In this document: in pieces, positions 45,936-53,957 of the stretch | How positions within the stretch are numbered: position 1 is the stretch's first letter | How the letters are laid out: every line of letters begins with the position of its first letter | NCBI RefSeq assembly: GCF_022458895.1 | Contig: NZ_JAINFL010000004.1 | Location: forward strand, 620,001 to 684,000 | Direction of reading: 5' to 3' | Source: Roseihalotalea indica | GTDB lineage: Bacteria; Bacteroidota; Bacteroidia; Cytophagales; Cyclobacteriaceae | DNA length: 64,000 bases | The notes under the pieces: generated by a model | Told to the model about the DNA's origin: nothing | Database searches by the model: none | The model's input: only the letters and a program-made list of their open reading frames with translations | Translations under genes and position numbers: made by a program

Positions 45936-45976
45936 AAAAAATAAAGGAAGTATGACCATAATGCCATACTTCCTTT
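45936..45976 (-). terminator. Terminator-like hairpin between the two DUF4097 genes
   Basis: On the minus strand AAAGGAAGTATG (45976-45965), a 10-base loop, CATACTTCCTTT (45954-45943), then A and six T (45942-45936). It ends or attenuates the sigma operon before the last gene. Confidence 0.75.
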
Positions 45977-45985
45977 CGGCAGGTT

Positions 45986-46759
45986 TTATTCGCTTTTGCG
46001 CAGGTAGATATTGCCGCTGATACTTTTCACCTGCATATCTACTCCTCCGCTGTTAATAGTACCTTCTATTGGTCGGCCCATTCCCATACGTTGTAATCCT
46101 CGAGCATCCTGATCACCATTCTTCAAGTTAATTTCAAAATTTGTGTAGACTTCGCCACTTACGGAGCCTAGCTTTAGGTTTGCCGGAGTTTGAGCGGGCA
46201 TCGTCACATCAATATCACCACTAACAACGGTTATAGAACAAGGGCTTTGCTGGTTTACATTGGCGAAAACTACATCAATGTTGCCGCTCACACAGTTTGC
46301 TACAATAGGACCTGTTACATTTTCCATTCGGATATTGGAGTTTGTCGTACGGACCTCAATTTCTCCAGCCAGATTTTTGAAGAAAAGATCATCCCCCGAA
46401 TGATTTACTTCTTCTACAATAATGGCAGTGTTCTTGGGTATTTTGATTTCGTAATTCACGTTATTTCGTCCTACTTTCATAACACTCATTTCGCCGCCCT
46501 CTTCATTAATGGAAAGCCCAACTCCGGAGTTATCAGTACCGCCGCTGTAGAGTGGTCTTAATCCTTCGGCCCTTTCTGGCGGGGCTTCGTAGCCACGGGC
46601 TTGTACAATTAGCTCATTTCCGTCATAGCCTTCAATCGTTGCCTCGCTATTGTGAAGAACTAACCGCATTTTTTTCGCTGATAGCGGGGCTCGGTATTCC
46701 TGAGAAAATGCCAGCGTGCTTGCCAGCCACAAAATCGTTATTCCTAAAATCGTCTTCAT
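45986..46759 (-). CDS. DUF4097-like secreted protein (first of the pair)
   Basis: 257 residues with a signal peptide (MKTILGITILWLASTLAFSQ). The mature protein has repeated short beta-strand motifs (IVEEVNHSGDDLFFKNLAGEIEVRTTNSNIRMENVTGPIVANCVSGNIDVVF, then SGDIDVTMP) that form a beta-solenoid of the DUF4097 type. The C-terminus GTINSGGVDMQVKSISGNIYLRKSE matches that of the neighbouring paralogue. It lies 36 bases downstream of the anti-sigma gene and is co-transcribed with the sigma factor. It is probably an envelope structural or signalling protein. Confidence 0.82.
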   Translation of the reverse strand: MKTILGITILWLASTLAFSQEYRAPLSAKKMRLVLHNSEATIEGYDGNELIVQARGYEAPPERAEGLRPLYSGGTDNSGVGLSINEEGGEMSVMKVGRNNVNYEIKIPKNTAIIVEEVNHSGDDLFFKNLAGEIEVRTTNSNIRMENVTGPIVANCVSGNIDVVFANVNQQSPCSITVVSGDIDVTMPAQTPANLKLGSVSGEVYTNFEINLKNGDQDARGLQRMGMGRPIEGTINSGGVDMQVKSISGNIYLRKSE

Positions 46760-46795
46760 AGTTTTTGTTAATGTAAAATATTGAGTTACTGTTGT

Positions 46796-47572
46796 TTAAA
46801 GCATTAATTGACTGATACCGTATTCGGCTTGCTGTTTCACCACCTCATCAACCTGATCATTTTGTACTAACCGCTGTAATTGCGGCAATGCTTCCTTCTC
46901 CCCCCAGGTCACTAATTGATTAATAATAGCTATCTGCACCATAGGATGGTCCTGTTCATTGAGAGACCGGGCCAGTGCTGAACGTATGGCTGTCTGGCCA
47001 GAAAATGAATCTAAGGCTTCAATGGCAGCCAGACGGACATTCACATTGGGGTCAGAACTTAGGGTTAGCAATAAAGCCTCGCTTACCTCCTGATCATCCC
47101 CAGAAGATGACTGACTGGCCTGAATAGCCTGAATTCGTTCACTGGCCGAAGCGGTTTGCATCTGGGTAAACAGCATGGTTTTTCGCATATCCTGAAACTC
47201 CTCCCGCAATGCTGCCACCTCGGTAGATGTGGTTTCCTGTCCGTACCAGATGCCGCCCATAAAACCGATGAGTGCTAAGGCAACGCTGGCAGCAATTCGA
47301 GCTCCCCAAAGTTTCCAGCGGATTTGTGCTTCTTGTGCAATATGTTCCTGAGCTTCTATTTTCCGAAAAAACCGGTCGTAGCCCACGGTACCTCCTGAAT
47401 CATCAGCACTTAGAGTGGCAAAAGCCTGAAACTGATCACGATCGGGCCATAGATCAGCAGGGACTTCACTTTGAGAAAAGTACGTGTGTAACTGTTTCTC
47501 TTCCGTTAGGGTGGTATCGCCATCGTAGTAGCGATCCAGCAATTCTTTTATCTTATTAGCTTCCATAGGCAT
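46796..47572 (-). CDS. Membrane anti-sigma-like protein with HEAT repeats
   Basis: 258 residues. The N-terminal segment (KIKELLDRYYDGDTTLTEEKQLHTYF) resembles the cytoplasmic sigma-binding part of Bacteroidota anti-sigma factors. A single membrane helix follows near residues 90-110 (AASVALALIGFMGGIWYG). The C-terminal half (about 150-258) has HEAT-like helices: SEALLLTLSSDPNVNVRLAAIEAL, RSALARSLNEQDHPMVQIAIINQLVTWG, ALPQLQRLVQNDQVDEVVKQQAEYG. HEAT repeats in this place suggest that the periplasmic part senses a protein ligand. Its start overlaps the end of the sigma gene by 17 bases. Confidence 0.78.
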   Translation of the reverse strand: MPMEANKIKELLDRYYDGDTTLTEEKQLHTYFSQSEVPADLWPDRDQFQAFATLSADDSGGTVGYDRFFRKIEAQEHIAQEAQIRWKLWGARIAASVALALIGFMGGIWYGQETTSTEVAALREEFQDMRKTMLFTQMQTASASERIQAIQASQSSSGDDQEVSEALLLTLSSDPNVNVRLAAIEALDSFSGQTAIRSALARSLNEQDHPMVQIAIINQLVTWGEKEALPQLQRLVQNDQVDEVVKQQAEYGISQLML

Positions 47573-48065
47573 TTATTTTAGTGTACATCTCCCGTACATT
47601 TCGGCGAGCCCGAGAAAGGGTTACCCGTATATTATTGATGCACATGCCGGTTATCTGTTCAATTTCTTCATAAGAGTATTCTTCCACATCGCGCAGATGA
47701 ATGATCAGGCGCTGTTGTTCTGGTAGCTGAGCCATTAGTTGCCGCAGCAGATTAGCACTATCGGATAATTCCGTTTGCTGATATGGTGTGACATGATCCG
47801 TAGAATCGGTAGTAGGCTGCATGGGCACCACCTTCTTCCGATGGCTGGACTTCAGCTTATCCAGGCATAAGTTTTTGGTCACAACAATGGCCAGAGCCTC
47901 AATACTTTTGTAATTGGTCAGGTTCTGTCGGTTCTGCCAAAGTTTGAGTAGGGCTTCTTGCACAGCGTCTTCTGCTTCCTCTTCATCATGAAGCATGGTT
48001 TTGGCAAACCGGAAAAGTTTAGCCTGTACCGGAAAGACGTTGCTTTTAAATGTTTGAATAGTCAT
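47556..48065 (-). CDS. ECF RNA polymerase sigma factor
   Basis: 169 residues, RpoE/ECF family. Region 2 reads LFRFAKTMLHDEEEAEDAVQEALLKLWQNR, region 4 reads LPEQQRLIIHLRDVEEYSYEEIEQITGMCINNIRVTLSRARRNVREMY. It directs RNA polymerase to promoters of its regulon and is controlled by the overlapping membrane anti-sigma gene. A palindrome GTAATG-N6-CATTAC (48084-48101) lies between the gene and any promoter. Targets probably include the DUF4097 genes here, but this is inferred from position. Confidence 0.92.
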   Translation of the reverse strand: MTIQTFKSNVFPVQAKLFRFAKTMLHDEEEAEDAVQEALLKLWQNRQNLTNYKSIEALAIVVTKNLCLDKLKSSHRKKVVPMQPTTDSTDHVTPYQQTELSDSANLLRQLMAQLPEQQRLIIHLRDVEEYSYEEIEQITGMCINNIRVTLSRARRNVREMYTKINAYGS

Positions 48066-48083
48066 TATAATCGGTAGACGAGG

Positions 48084-48101
48084 GTAATGCTATATCATTA
48101 C
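48084..48101. promoter_or_regulatory. Palindrome GTAATG-N6-CATTAC upstream of the sigma gene
   Basis: Perfect 6-base half sites with a 6-base centre, 19 bases before the sigma factor ATG. It could be an operator for autoregulation or part of the leader. Confidence 0.35.
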
Positions 48102-48184
48102 ACGGGTTTCTATATTTTTTTTAATAATTTAAAATTGGCGATTTTGACGGTTTTTCCATGTGTGTAATAATGCCGAGAAATGTG

Positions 48185-48216
48185 TTTCTCTAAGGTTCTA
48201 CAAGCTTTTATCTTTA
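48185..48216 (+). promoter_or_regulatory. Candidate promoter of the repeat-protein operon
   Basis: TTTC (48185-48188), spacer of 20 bases, TATCTTTA (48209-48216). Each box has one mismatch from consensus. Confidence 0.35.
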
Positions 48217-48235
48217 ACTGAACCTCGAGTTAAAC

Positions 48236-48478
48236 ATGAATAAAAACCGTATGGCAGGTACAAACTTCAGGACTACCCCACAAAAGACCACTTTACCGAG
48301 AATTAGTGTTAGAAAATATACCCTTTTACTGGCTATTATTTGCTTTTTGAGCTTAGGTGCATGCCGCAGTTCAGGTATACCTTGCCCCAAGCTATCCGGA
48401 GCCGGAAAATCAGGAAAAGTATTAGCCGGTGGCAATACAACCCTAAAATATGACCGAAACGGGCGAGTTAAGAAATAA
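48236..48478 (+). CDS. Small lipoprotein
   Basis: 80 residues. A hydrophobic segment (KYTLLLAIICFLSLGAC) ends in a lipobox with Cys at about residue 43, after an unusually long basic N-region (MNKNRMAGTNFRTTPQKTT). The mature tail is only about 38 residues, Gly/Lys-rich (SGAGKSGKVLAGGNTTLKYD). No family is known. It is followed after 36 bases by a secreted basic protein. Confidence 0.65.
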   Translation: MNKNRMAGTNFRTTPQKTTLPRISVRKYTLLLAIICFLSLGACRSSGIPCPKLSGAGKSGKVLAGGNTTLKYDRNGRVKK

Positions 48479-48514
48479 CTAGAAGCTAATTACCAGACAT
48501 TGAACAAGTACTGT

Positions 48515-49648
48515 ATGGTAGGGAATCGTATAAAACATACTCCAGTCCGACTCATTTGCCTCGTCGTTTTTTTGATGGCACTATGGGTGGGGTCTGCCCC
48601 TACCGCTACAGCGCAAAGCAAAAAGAGCTCGCTTCCGACAGTGAAAGTGCCTAAGAAAAAAAAGAAAGTGAAGCGGGTAAAGCAAAACCGCAAAGACAAA
48701 AAAGTTAGAGACAAAAGTAGTACTCCGCGCACTAAGAAAAGTGGCTTTGGGGGGGGGCAGTCCTACCAGTCGCCCCGTTCAAAAAGCACAGACTGGAATA
48801 ACCGGGACCGTTATCGTCGCCCACGCTCCAAATCTATTTCTCGGAAAGCCAGAGATAATTATAAACAGCCACGATCAAAAAAGAACTCTGGCAAAGTAGA
48901 TGACCTCTACCGTCGCCCACCTACTTTATCTCCTTCCGGTACTGTGCGCGACCGATATAACCCGCCCCGTACACGCTCTCATTCTGAAAAAGTGAGAGAT
49001 GGTTACAAACTTCCGGAAACGATTTCGCCATCCGGAAAAGTGCGGGCTACTCGCGGACTGGAACAACCACCGATTGAGGAAGGTCAGGAAAAAGCTCATT
49101 TGCCTTTTATTGATCGAATTTTTACTAACAATCGGTTTCTTAAAAAGAAAGAAAAAGCACTAGAAAAGTCATCAGCCCAGACAACCAATTACCAGGGTCG
49201 GCAAAAAAGTAAAACATTAAATGCCAAAACCCGCCACTATGAAAAAACAGACCGCGAACAGGCTAAGGTAGTAAATGGGTACAGAACCTATACTCGATGG
49301 CAGAAAAAGAAAATTGAGAAAAACTATTCCCGGTACGTACACCAAAATGGCGGTTATCTGCGCGTGCCTACACCGAAAGCAAAAAGCCGCTACTTTGAAA
49401 AGCTTGCCCATAAAGTGCACGAATACAATGGCACCATCAAACGCAGAAAACCTGGCAAGGATATGCACCCAAGCGTGGATTATCTTACCGCAAAGCAGAA
49501 AAATACCTACGAGAAAAAAGAAAAATACCGCAAGCGCAGATTGTGGCTATCCCATATTTTTAAATCTAAGGATCAACCTAAACATTTAAAAGAAAAAACC
49601 CGTAAGCCAAGGTACGACAAAAAAGAAGCAGAAATCTGGTATTATTGA
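48515..49648 (+). CDS. Secreted basic protein with six 16-residue repeats and a G9 tract
   Basis: 377 residues from the ATG at 48515, the first after the in-frame TTG at 48500. A signal-like hydrophobic stretch (LICLVVFLMALWVGSAPTATAQ) precedes a very basic mature protein. From about residue 83 there are six 16-residue units with consensus xYxxPRSxSxSxKVRD (for example RYRRPRSKSISRKARD, RYNPPRTRSHSEKVRD). The C-terminal 190 residues are also Lys/Arg/Tyr-rich (RYVHQNGGYLRVPTPKAKSR). Nothing is recognised. Its charge suggests binding to polyanions such as extracellular DNA, LPS or glycans. A G9 tract at 48749-48757 could slip. Confidence 0.68.
   Translation: MVGNRIKHTPVRLICLVVFLMALWVGSAPTATAQSKKSSLPTVKVPKKKKKVKRVKQNRKDKKVRDKSSTPRTKKSGFGGGQSYQSPRSKSTDWNNRDRYRRPRSKSISRKARDNYKQPRSKKNSGKVDDLYRRPPTLSPSGTVRDRYNPPRTRSHSEKVRDGYKLPETISPSGKVRATRGLEQPPIEEGQEKAHLPFIDRIFTNNRFLKKKEKALEKSSAQTTNYQGRQKSKTLNAKTRHYEKTDREQAKVVNGYRTYTRWQKKKIEKNYSRYVHQNGGYLRVPTPKAKSRYFEKLAHKVHEYNGTIKRRKPGKDMHPSVDYLTAKQKNTYEKKEKYRKRRLWLSHIFKSKDQPKHLKEKTRKPRYDKKEAEIWYY
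48749..48757 (+). repeat. G9 homopolymer in the basic repeat protein gene
   Basis: Nine consecutive G encode Gly-Gly-Gly just before the repeat array. It is a potential slippage site. Confidence 0.8.
48761..49048 (+). repeat. Six tandem 48-bp protein-coding repeats
   Basis: Six in-frame units of 16 codons. The units are diverged at DNA level but align without gaps as protein: a Tyr at position 2, Pro at position 5, and a basic D/A ending. Confidence 0.7.
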
Positions 49649-49652
49649 ACTT

Positions 49653-50012
49653 ATGGATTGGAAAGCACTAACAACCATTGAGCAGTTAAAACAAATCAAA
49701 GAAAACTCTGCTCAACGTCCGGCTATTATTTACAAACACAGCTCTCGTTGTGGAATTAGTAGCATGATATTAAGGCGCTTAGAGCGAGATTGGCGCACAA
49801 GCGAGATGGAAACGGCTGATGTATATTTTCTGGATTTGATTCGTTATCGCGACGTTTCTCAGGCCGTTGCCGAAGCCTTCAGTATCCGCCATGAGTCTCC
49901 TCAAATTCTCCTAATCAACCGGGGAGAGTGCGTATATGACACTTCTCACACGATGATTTCATATAATACTCTCAAAAAAGAATTAATTGACGTCTCAGGG
50001 CTATCCGTTTAA
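49653..50012 (+). CDS. ytxJ: YtxJ-type monothiol bacilliredoxin
   Basis: 119 residues, thioredoxin-like fold. The active-site motif is YKHSSRCGISSM, a single Cys in the CxxS position, as in YtxJ proteins that are linked to bacillithiol. SPQILLINRGECVYDTSHTMI gives the cis-Pro loop. It is expected to remove bacillithiol from mixed disulfides in the cytoplasm under oxidative stress. Its ATG is 4 bases after the stop of the repeat-protein gene. The second Cys, in GECVYD, is not in the active site. Confidence 0.88.
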   Translation: MDWKALTTIEQLKQIKENSAQRPAIIYKHSSRCGISSMILRRLERDWRTSEMETADVYFLDLIRYRDVSQAVAEAFSIRHESPQILLINRGECVYDTSHTMISYNTLKKELIDVSGLSV

Positions 50013-50016
50013 GTAA

Positions 50017-50421
50017 TTAAAAATCAAAAGAAACATCTTGCTCAATACTTGGGTTTAAGCTTAAAGCTACCGGACATGTAAGAGCAGCTTCTTTTAACAT
50101 TTCTAGCTGTTCGGGCGTGGCATTGGATGCTCCCAAGCGAAATTCTATTTGTATTTTTGATATCTGGCGCGGACTGGATGACATATACTTAGTTATGTCG
50201 GCTTCAAGACCTTCCAGCATAATATCATATTTTTGAGCTCGGATGCCCATAATGGTCATCATACAACTGCACAACGAAGCACAAACCAAATCTGTAGGGG
50301 AAAAAGCCTCTCCTTTACCGTGGTTATCAGTAGGAGCATCCGTAATAATTTCATTGGCGGACTTCAGGTGAGTAGCTTTCGTTCTTAAATCGCCCTGATA
50401 TGAAGATTTTATGTGTGGCAT
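50017..50421 (-). CDS. OsmC family protein
   Basis: 134 residues. The OsmC/Ohr fold is shown by GKGEAFSPTDLVCASLCSCMMTIMGIRAQKY and the second catalytic Cys in ALTCPVALSLNPS. Two conserved Cys suggest thiol-dependent peroxidase activity against organic hydroperoxides. It is cytoplasmic. It is convergent with ytxJ, with only 4 bases between their ends, and both belong to oxidative stress defence. That may be coincidence. Confidence 0.9.
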   Translation of the reverse strand: MPHIKSSYQGDLRTKATHLKSANEIITDAPTDNHGKGEAFSPTDLVCASLCSCMMTIMGIRAQKYDIMLEGLEADITKYMSSSPRQISKIQIEFRLGASNATPEQLEMLKEAALTCPVALSLNPSIEQDVSFDF

Positions 50422-50477
50422 ACTAAATTCATTATTTTTACTTTGTACATTTATAGATAAACTCTACTTTTTGTCAG

Positions 50478-51221
50478 ATGAGCAGGAAAATTACCAAAAA
50501 TACTTTTAGTGTCATACTTCTCGGTAGTTTGATTTGGATGACACAGGCCGGGTATGCCCAAGAGCGTGGTTCTTACGATTATACTCGTGAGTTTATATGG
50601 GGAATTAGTAAAAATACAAACTCAGGTTTAATTGCCGGATTAGCCGGAAAATTTAGCCGTTCTATTGGTGACAATCGCTTTCAGACCTTTGGATTGGAGA
50701 TTGTAAATGTGAAACACCCTAAAGAGCTTCGGCGAGTTTCCCGAGTTAGCGGTAATACATTTTTGCTAGGAAAAACCAACTACCTATTTTCCGTCCGGCC
50801 TCAGTACGGACGCGAGTGGGTAGTTTTTAAAAAGGCGCCGCAACAGGGTGTTCAGGTTAACGCCATTTTAGCGGGTGGCCCCACCATTGGTATTGTTATG
50901 CCCTACTATATTCAGTATGCCTTTAACAACAGCAGTGTCATCACCGTACCCTACGACCCGGAAGAGTACCCTGAAACGAGCCGTATTGTTGGTACCGGAC
51001 CATTTCTGAGAGGCATCGGTGAGTCGCAAATTAAAGTGGGAGCAAACATTAAAGCCTCTCTGGCTTTTGAATTCGGAACTTTTAAAAACGATGTCACTGG
51101 TTTTGAAGCTGGTTTTCAGTTAGAGGCCTTCCCAAATGTTATTGAGCTAGTTCCTACTGCCAATAATCGAAGCCTATACCCCTCGGCATTTATCATGCTA
51201 TTTTACGGCGGACGCAAATAA
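50478..51221 (+). CDS. Secreted beta-barrel-like protein of unknown function
   Basis: 247 residues. A signal peptide MSRKITKNTFSVILLGSLIWMTQAGYAQ is followed by beta-strand-rich sequence with alternating hydrophobic residues (TNSGLIAGLAGKFSRSI, FQTFGLEIVNV, NIKASLAFEFGTF, GFEAGFQLEAFP) and a C-terminal FIMLFYGGRK. This is typical of an outer-membrane beta-barrel of about 8-10 strands. No family was recognised. It lies just before lipA, with a gap of 101 bases, so the two may be transcribed separately. Confidence 0.68.
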   Translation: MSRKITKNTFSVILLGSLIWMTQAGYAQERGSYDYTREFIWGISKNTNSGLIAGLAGKFSRSIGDNRFQTFGLEIVNVKHPKELRRVSRVSGNTFLLGKTNYLFSVRPQYGREWVVFKKAPQQGVQVNAILAGGPTIGIVMPYYIQYAFNNSSVITVPYDPEEYPETSRIVGTGPFLRGIGESQIKVGANIKASLAFEFGTFKNDVTGFEAGFQLEAFPNVIELVPTANNRSLYPSAFIMLFYGGRK

Positions 51222-51322
51222 CTTCGCTCTACTTTAGTCTTTTATCCGGGGAATTAATCACAATTCCTGCCTGTTCTTTCTTTGTATCACAATAAGCAAT
51301 AGATTAATCTATACACCCTCTT

Positions 51323-52204
51323 ATGATTCAGTTACCTGTTATACCCGAAGAAGCGACTAAACGCACCCGTAAACCTAACTGGCTACGCGTGAAATTGCCA
51401 GTGGGAAAAGAATATGCCCGGGTTCGAAAATTGGTAGATCAATATAAACTCCATACTATTTGCGAAAGTGGAAATTGCCCTAATATGGGTGAATGCTGGG
51501 GTAATGGCACCGCTACATTCATGATTTTAGGCAATGTTTGTACTCGAAGTTGTACCTTTTGTGCAGTAGCCACTGGGCGCCCCCCTGAATACGATGCCGA
51601 TGAACCACGACGGGTAGCGGAGGCAATCCAGCTTATGGGCGTAAAACATGCAGTGATTACGTCGGTTAACCGAGACGAATTGAAAGACCGAGGTGCAGAA
51701 ATATGGTATCAGACAGTACGAGCGGTAAAAGAATTATCACCGGAAACAACGATTGAGACACTTATTCCGGATGTGAAAGGAAACTGGGAGGCTCTCTATC
51801 GTATGATTGATGCCGGCCAGGAAGTAGTTTCTCATAACGTAGAAACTGTTGAAAGGCTATATCGTCGGGTTCGCCCTCAGGCGAAATATCACCGCAGCCT
51901 AGAACAAATTAAGCTGACGAAAGACATGGGTAAAAGAACCAAGTCGGGAGTGATGTTAGGTTTGGGCGAGAAAGACGAAGAAGTGTATCAGGTAATGGAT
52001 GATGTGGTAAAACATGGATTAGATATTCTTACACTAGGCCAGTATTTACAACCTACCAAAATGCACATTGAAGTAGCTGAATTTATACACCCCGACAAAT
52101 TTGAGCATTTCAAAGAAGAAGGACTCAAAAGAGGGTTAAAATACGTAGAATCAGGCCCACTGGTTCGCTCCTCTTACCATGCCGAACGGCACGTTCATGT
52201 ATAA
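51323..52204 (+). CDS. lipA: Lipoyl synthase
   Basis: 293 residues, radical SAM enzyme. Both iron-sulfur sites are visible: the auxiliary cluster [12 protein letters not shown] (C-x4-C-x5-C) and the radical [11 protein letters not shown] (C-x3-C-x2-C). The C-terminal SSYHAE supplies the Ser ligand of the auxiliary cluster. It inserts two sulfurs into the octanoyl group on lipoyl domains of pyruvate, 2-oxoglutarate and glycine cleavage complexes. No lipB is next to it. Confidence 0.96.
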   Translation: MIQLPVIPEEATKRTRKPNWLRVKLPVGKEYARVRKLVDQYKLHTICESGNCPNMGECWGNGTATFMILGNVCTRSCTFCAVATGRPPEYDADEPRRVAEAIQLMGVKHAVITSVNRDELKDRGAEIWYQTVRAVKELSPETTIETLIPDVKGNWEALYRMIDAGQEVVSHNVETVERLYRRVRPQAKYHRSLEQIKLTKDMGKRTKSGVMLGLGEKDEEVYQVMDDVVKHGLDILTLGQYLQPTKMHIEVAEFIHPDKFEHFKEEGLKRGLKYVESGPLVRSSYHAERHVHV

Positions 52205-52228
52205 AGCTGATTTCAACAATCTTTACAG

Positions 52229-52255
52229 AAGCATGGCATTAAGTCATGCTTTTTT
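52229..52255 (+). terminator. Terminator of lipA
   Basis: AAGCATG (52229-52235) pairs with CATGCTT (52245-52251), loop 9 bases, followed by a T-run. Confidence 0.75.
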
Positions 52256-52363
52256 ACTTTTTGGAAGATTTATATTACATCAGACAGGTAATTTGTAGAA
52301 GCATGTTTTTTACCAGGCTTTTTATCTCGTACTTAATCGGCCCTAAAACATCCCTCCTTGCCG

Positions 52364-52711
52364 ATGAACCGAAAAGAACTACAGGCACTATTTTGTGAAG
52401 TAAGCAGCCGATGTGCTCCTATTCGGGGAATCTATTCGGCTCCACCCACTGAGCGAGAACAGATTATTCAACACGAGATGCAAATGTTTTTGCAGCGGGA
52501 GTTAAAGAAAAAGGAGGCACAATCATTGACTCATTTCTTTGAGCAAAAGGTTGCCCAGATCCAATCTAAAGAGGAGCTTATCCAACTTTTACAAACTCTT
52601 CAGCAATCTTATCATCCAAAAGAAATCCCCGATACCATTTATATTCATTTTATGAAACTGGCTCATACGTACCACTGCACTGAGTTGATGCCCGAATACT
52701 TTCATTCTTAA
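52364..52711 (+). CDS. Small helical protein of unknown function
   Basis: 115 residues from the ATG at 52364; a TTG two codons earlier is possible. It is fully helical in character (REQIIQHEMQMFLQRELKKKEAQSLTHFFEQKVAQIQ) with no signal or membrane segment and a C-terminal YHCTELMPEYFHS. No family is recognised. It lies between lipA and the carotenoid genes, 69 bases before the CruF-like gene, and could be co-transcribed with it. Confidence 0.6.
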   Translation: MNRKELQALFCEVSSRCAPIRGIYSAPPTEREQIIQHEMQMFLQRELKKKEAQSLTHFFEQKVAQIQSKEELIQLLQTLQQSYHPKEIPDTIYIHFMKLAHTYHCTELMPEYFHS

Positions 52712-52780
52712 TTTTTTTAAACTAAAACTCATTTCTAAGACTTAACTTGCTGTATTGAAAATGCCAGCAAGTTATCATTC

Positions 52781-53437
52781 GTGAATTTAGTTTTACTCTA
52801 CTCCAAGAAAAACCCCCATAGATTTGCTATCGGATTCCTTATTCTTACCCACATGGCAGGGGTCATTGGGCTGGCCTGGCCTGTAACACGCCCCTACTTT
52901 GAATGGGCTACCCCCGTCAATCTTATTGTATCCGCAATCATTCTACTTACATTTCATACCCAGTGGAATATCTCTTTTTATATATTTTTAATTATTTCAA
53001 TCCTGCTTGGTTACAGTATTGAAGTGATTGGCGTTCATACCCAGGCTATTTTCGGTGCTTACCAATATGGAAATACCCTGGGATATAAATTATTAGATGT
53101 GCCCTTGGTAATCGGAGTAAACTGGCTGATACTTGCCTACGGTTTTGGTTGCATCTGCGCACAAATACCCATCCCCCCTTTGTTCAAGGCCCTGATCGCA
53201 GCCTTATTCATGGTAGCCCTGGATTATATTATTGAGCCGGTTGCTGTTTACTTTGATTTCTGGAGATGGGAAAACAACACTATTCCTTTGCAAAACTATT
53301 TGGGTTGGTTCGGGGTAGCAACTGCCATGCAGACTATGTTCATGTATCTTCCGTTCAAGAAGCAGAATCTCATATCTTTTTACCTGATTGTAACCCAGAT
53401 TATCTTTTTTTTACTTCTTAGAATTATTGTTGTTTAA
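52781..53437 (+). CDS. Carotenoid 1',2'-hydratase-type protein (CruF/PF04240)
   Basis: 218 residues starting at GTG 52781, with about seven membrane helices. The segments LGYSIEVIGVHTQAIFGAYQYGNTLGYKLLDVPLVIGVNWLI and DYIIEPVAVYFDFWRWENNTIPLQNYLGWFGVA are hallmarks of PF04240, the CruF family. CruF adds water across the 1',2' double bond of the acyclic end of monocyclic carotenoids, giving a tertiary hydroxyl. With CrtZ and CrtW nearby this points to a flexixanthin-like pigment. It is an inner membrane protein. Confidence 0.82.
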   Translation: MNLVLLYSKKNPHRFAIGFLILTHMAGVIGLAWPVTRPYFEWATPVNLIVSAIILLTFHTQWNISFYIFLIISILLGYSIEVIGVHTQAIFGAYQYGNTLGYKLLDVPLVIGVNWLILAYGFGCICAQIPIPPLFKALIAALFMVALDYIIEPVAVYFDFWRWENNTIPLQNYLGWFGVATAMQTMFMYLPFKKQNLISFYLIVTQIIFFLLLRIIVV

Positions 53438-53487
53438 TTTTGTGAACTTTTTGCTACTAAAAAAGTTAACAAAAAAAGATTTTTGCG

Positions 53488-53919
53488 ATGGAATTTGGGT
53501 TACTTGCTTTAGGATTTGCCGGTATGGAAATTTTTTCCTGGGCTTTTCATAAATACATTATGCATGGAGTATTGTGGTCAATTCATAAAACACATCATCA
53601 AAAAAATGAAGGCTCATTTGAGTTAAATGATGTCTTTTCAATATTTTTTGGTAGCGTAGCTGTGGTACTAATTATTCTAGGGCTGGAAAAGATGGACTAC
53701 CGGTTTTGGATCGGGTGCGGTATCACGCTTTACGGATTCGTCTATTTTATTTTACATGATATCCTTATCCATCGGCGAATGAGGAAGTGGAAACGCCCTG
53801 CTGGTTATTATCTAAATGCGCTGACCCGAGCCCACCGAGATCATCATAAAACCGATAAGCGAGATGGTTCAGTGTCCTTTGGATTGCTGTGGGTGCCACG
53901 CCGATACTTTCGTAAATAA
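53488..53919 (+). CDS. crtZ: Beta-carotene hydroxylase CrtZ (fatty acid hydroxylase superfamily)
   Basis: 143 residues, di-iron membrane hydroxylase. The histidine clusters are HKYIMHG, HKTHHQ, HDILIHRR and HRDHHK, the pattern of bacterial CrtZ. It hydroxylates carbon 3 of the beta-ionone ring, giving zeaxanthin-type or 3-hydroxy end groups. It follows the CruF-like gene at 51 bases and precedes the MerR regulator gene, so the three are likely one operon. Confidence 0.88.
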   Translation: MEFGLLALGFAGMEIFSWAFHKYIMHGVLWSIHKTHHQKNEGSFELNDVFSIFFGSVAVVLIILGLEKMDYRFWIGCGITLYGFVYFILHDILIHRRMRKWKRPAGYYLNALTRAHRDHHKTDKRDGSVSFGLLWVPRRYFRK

Positions 53920-53957
53920 TGTCCTTTCTTAATTTTTAACCTACAGCCAACAGCATT

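Noticed and set aside
46190..46561. 123-codon plus-strand ORF opposite a DUF4097 gene
   Set aside because: The minus-strand frame has a signal peptide and beta-solenoid motifs; the plus-strand one has no recognisable domain.
48185..48216. Strong promoter call for the small lipoprotein gene
   Set aside because: Both boxes deviate from consensus, so it is listed only with low confidence.
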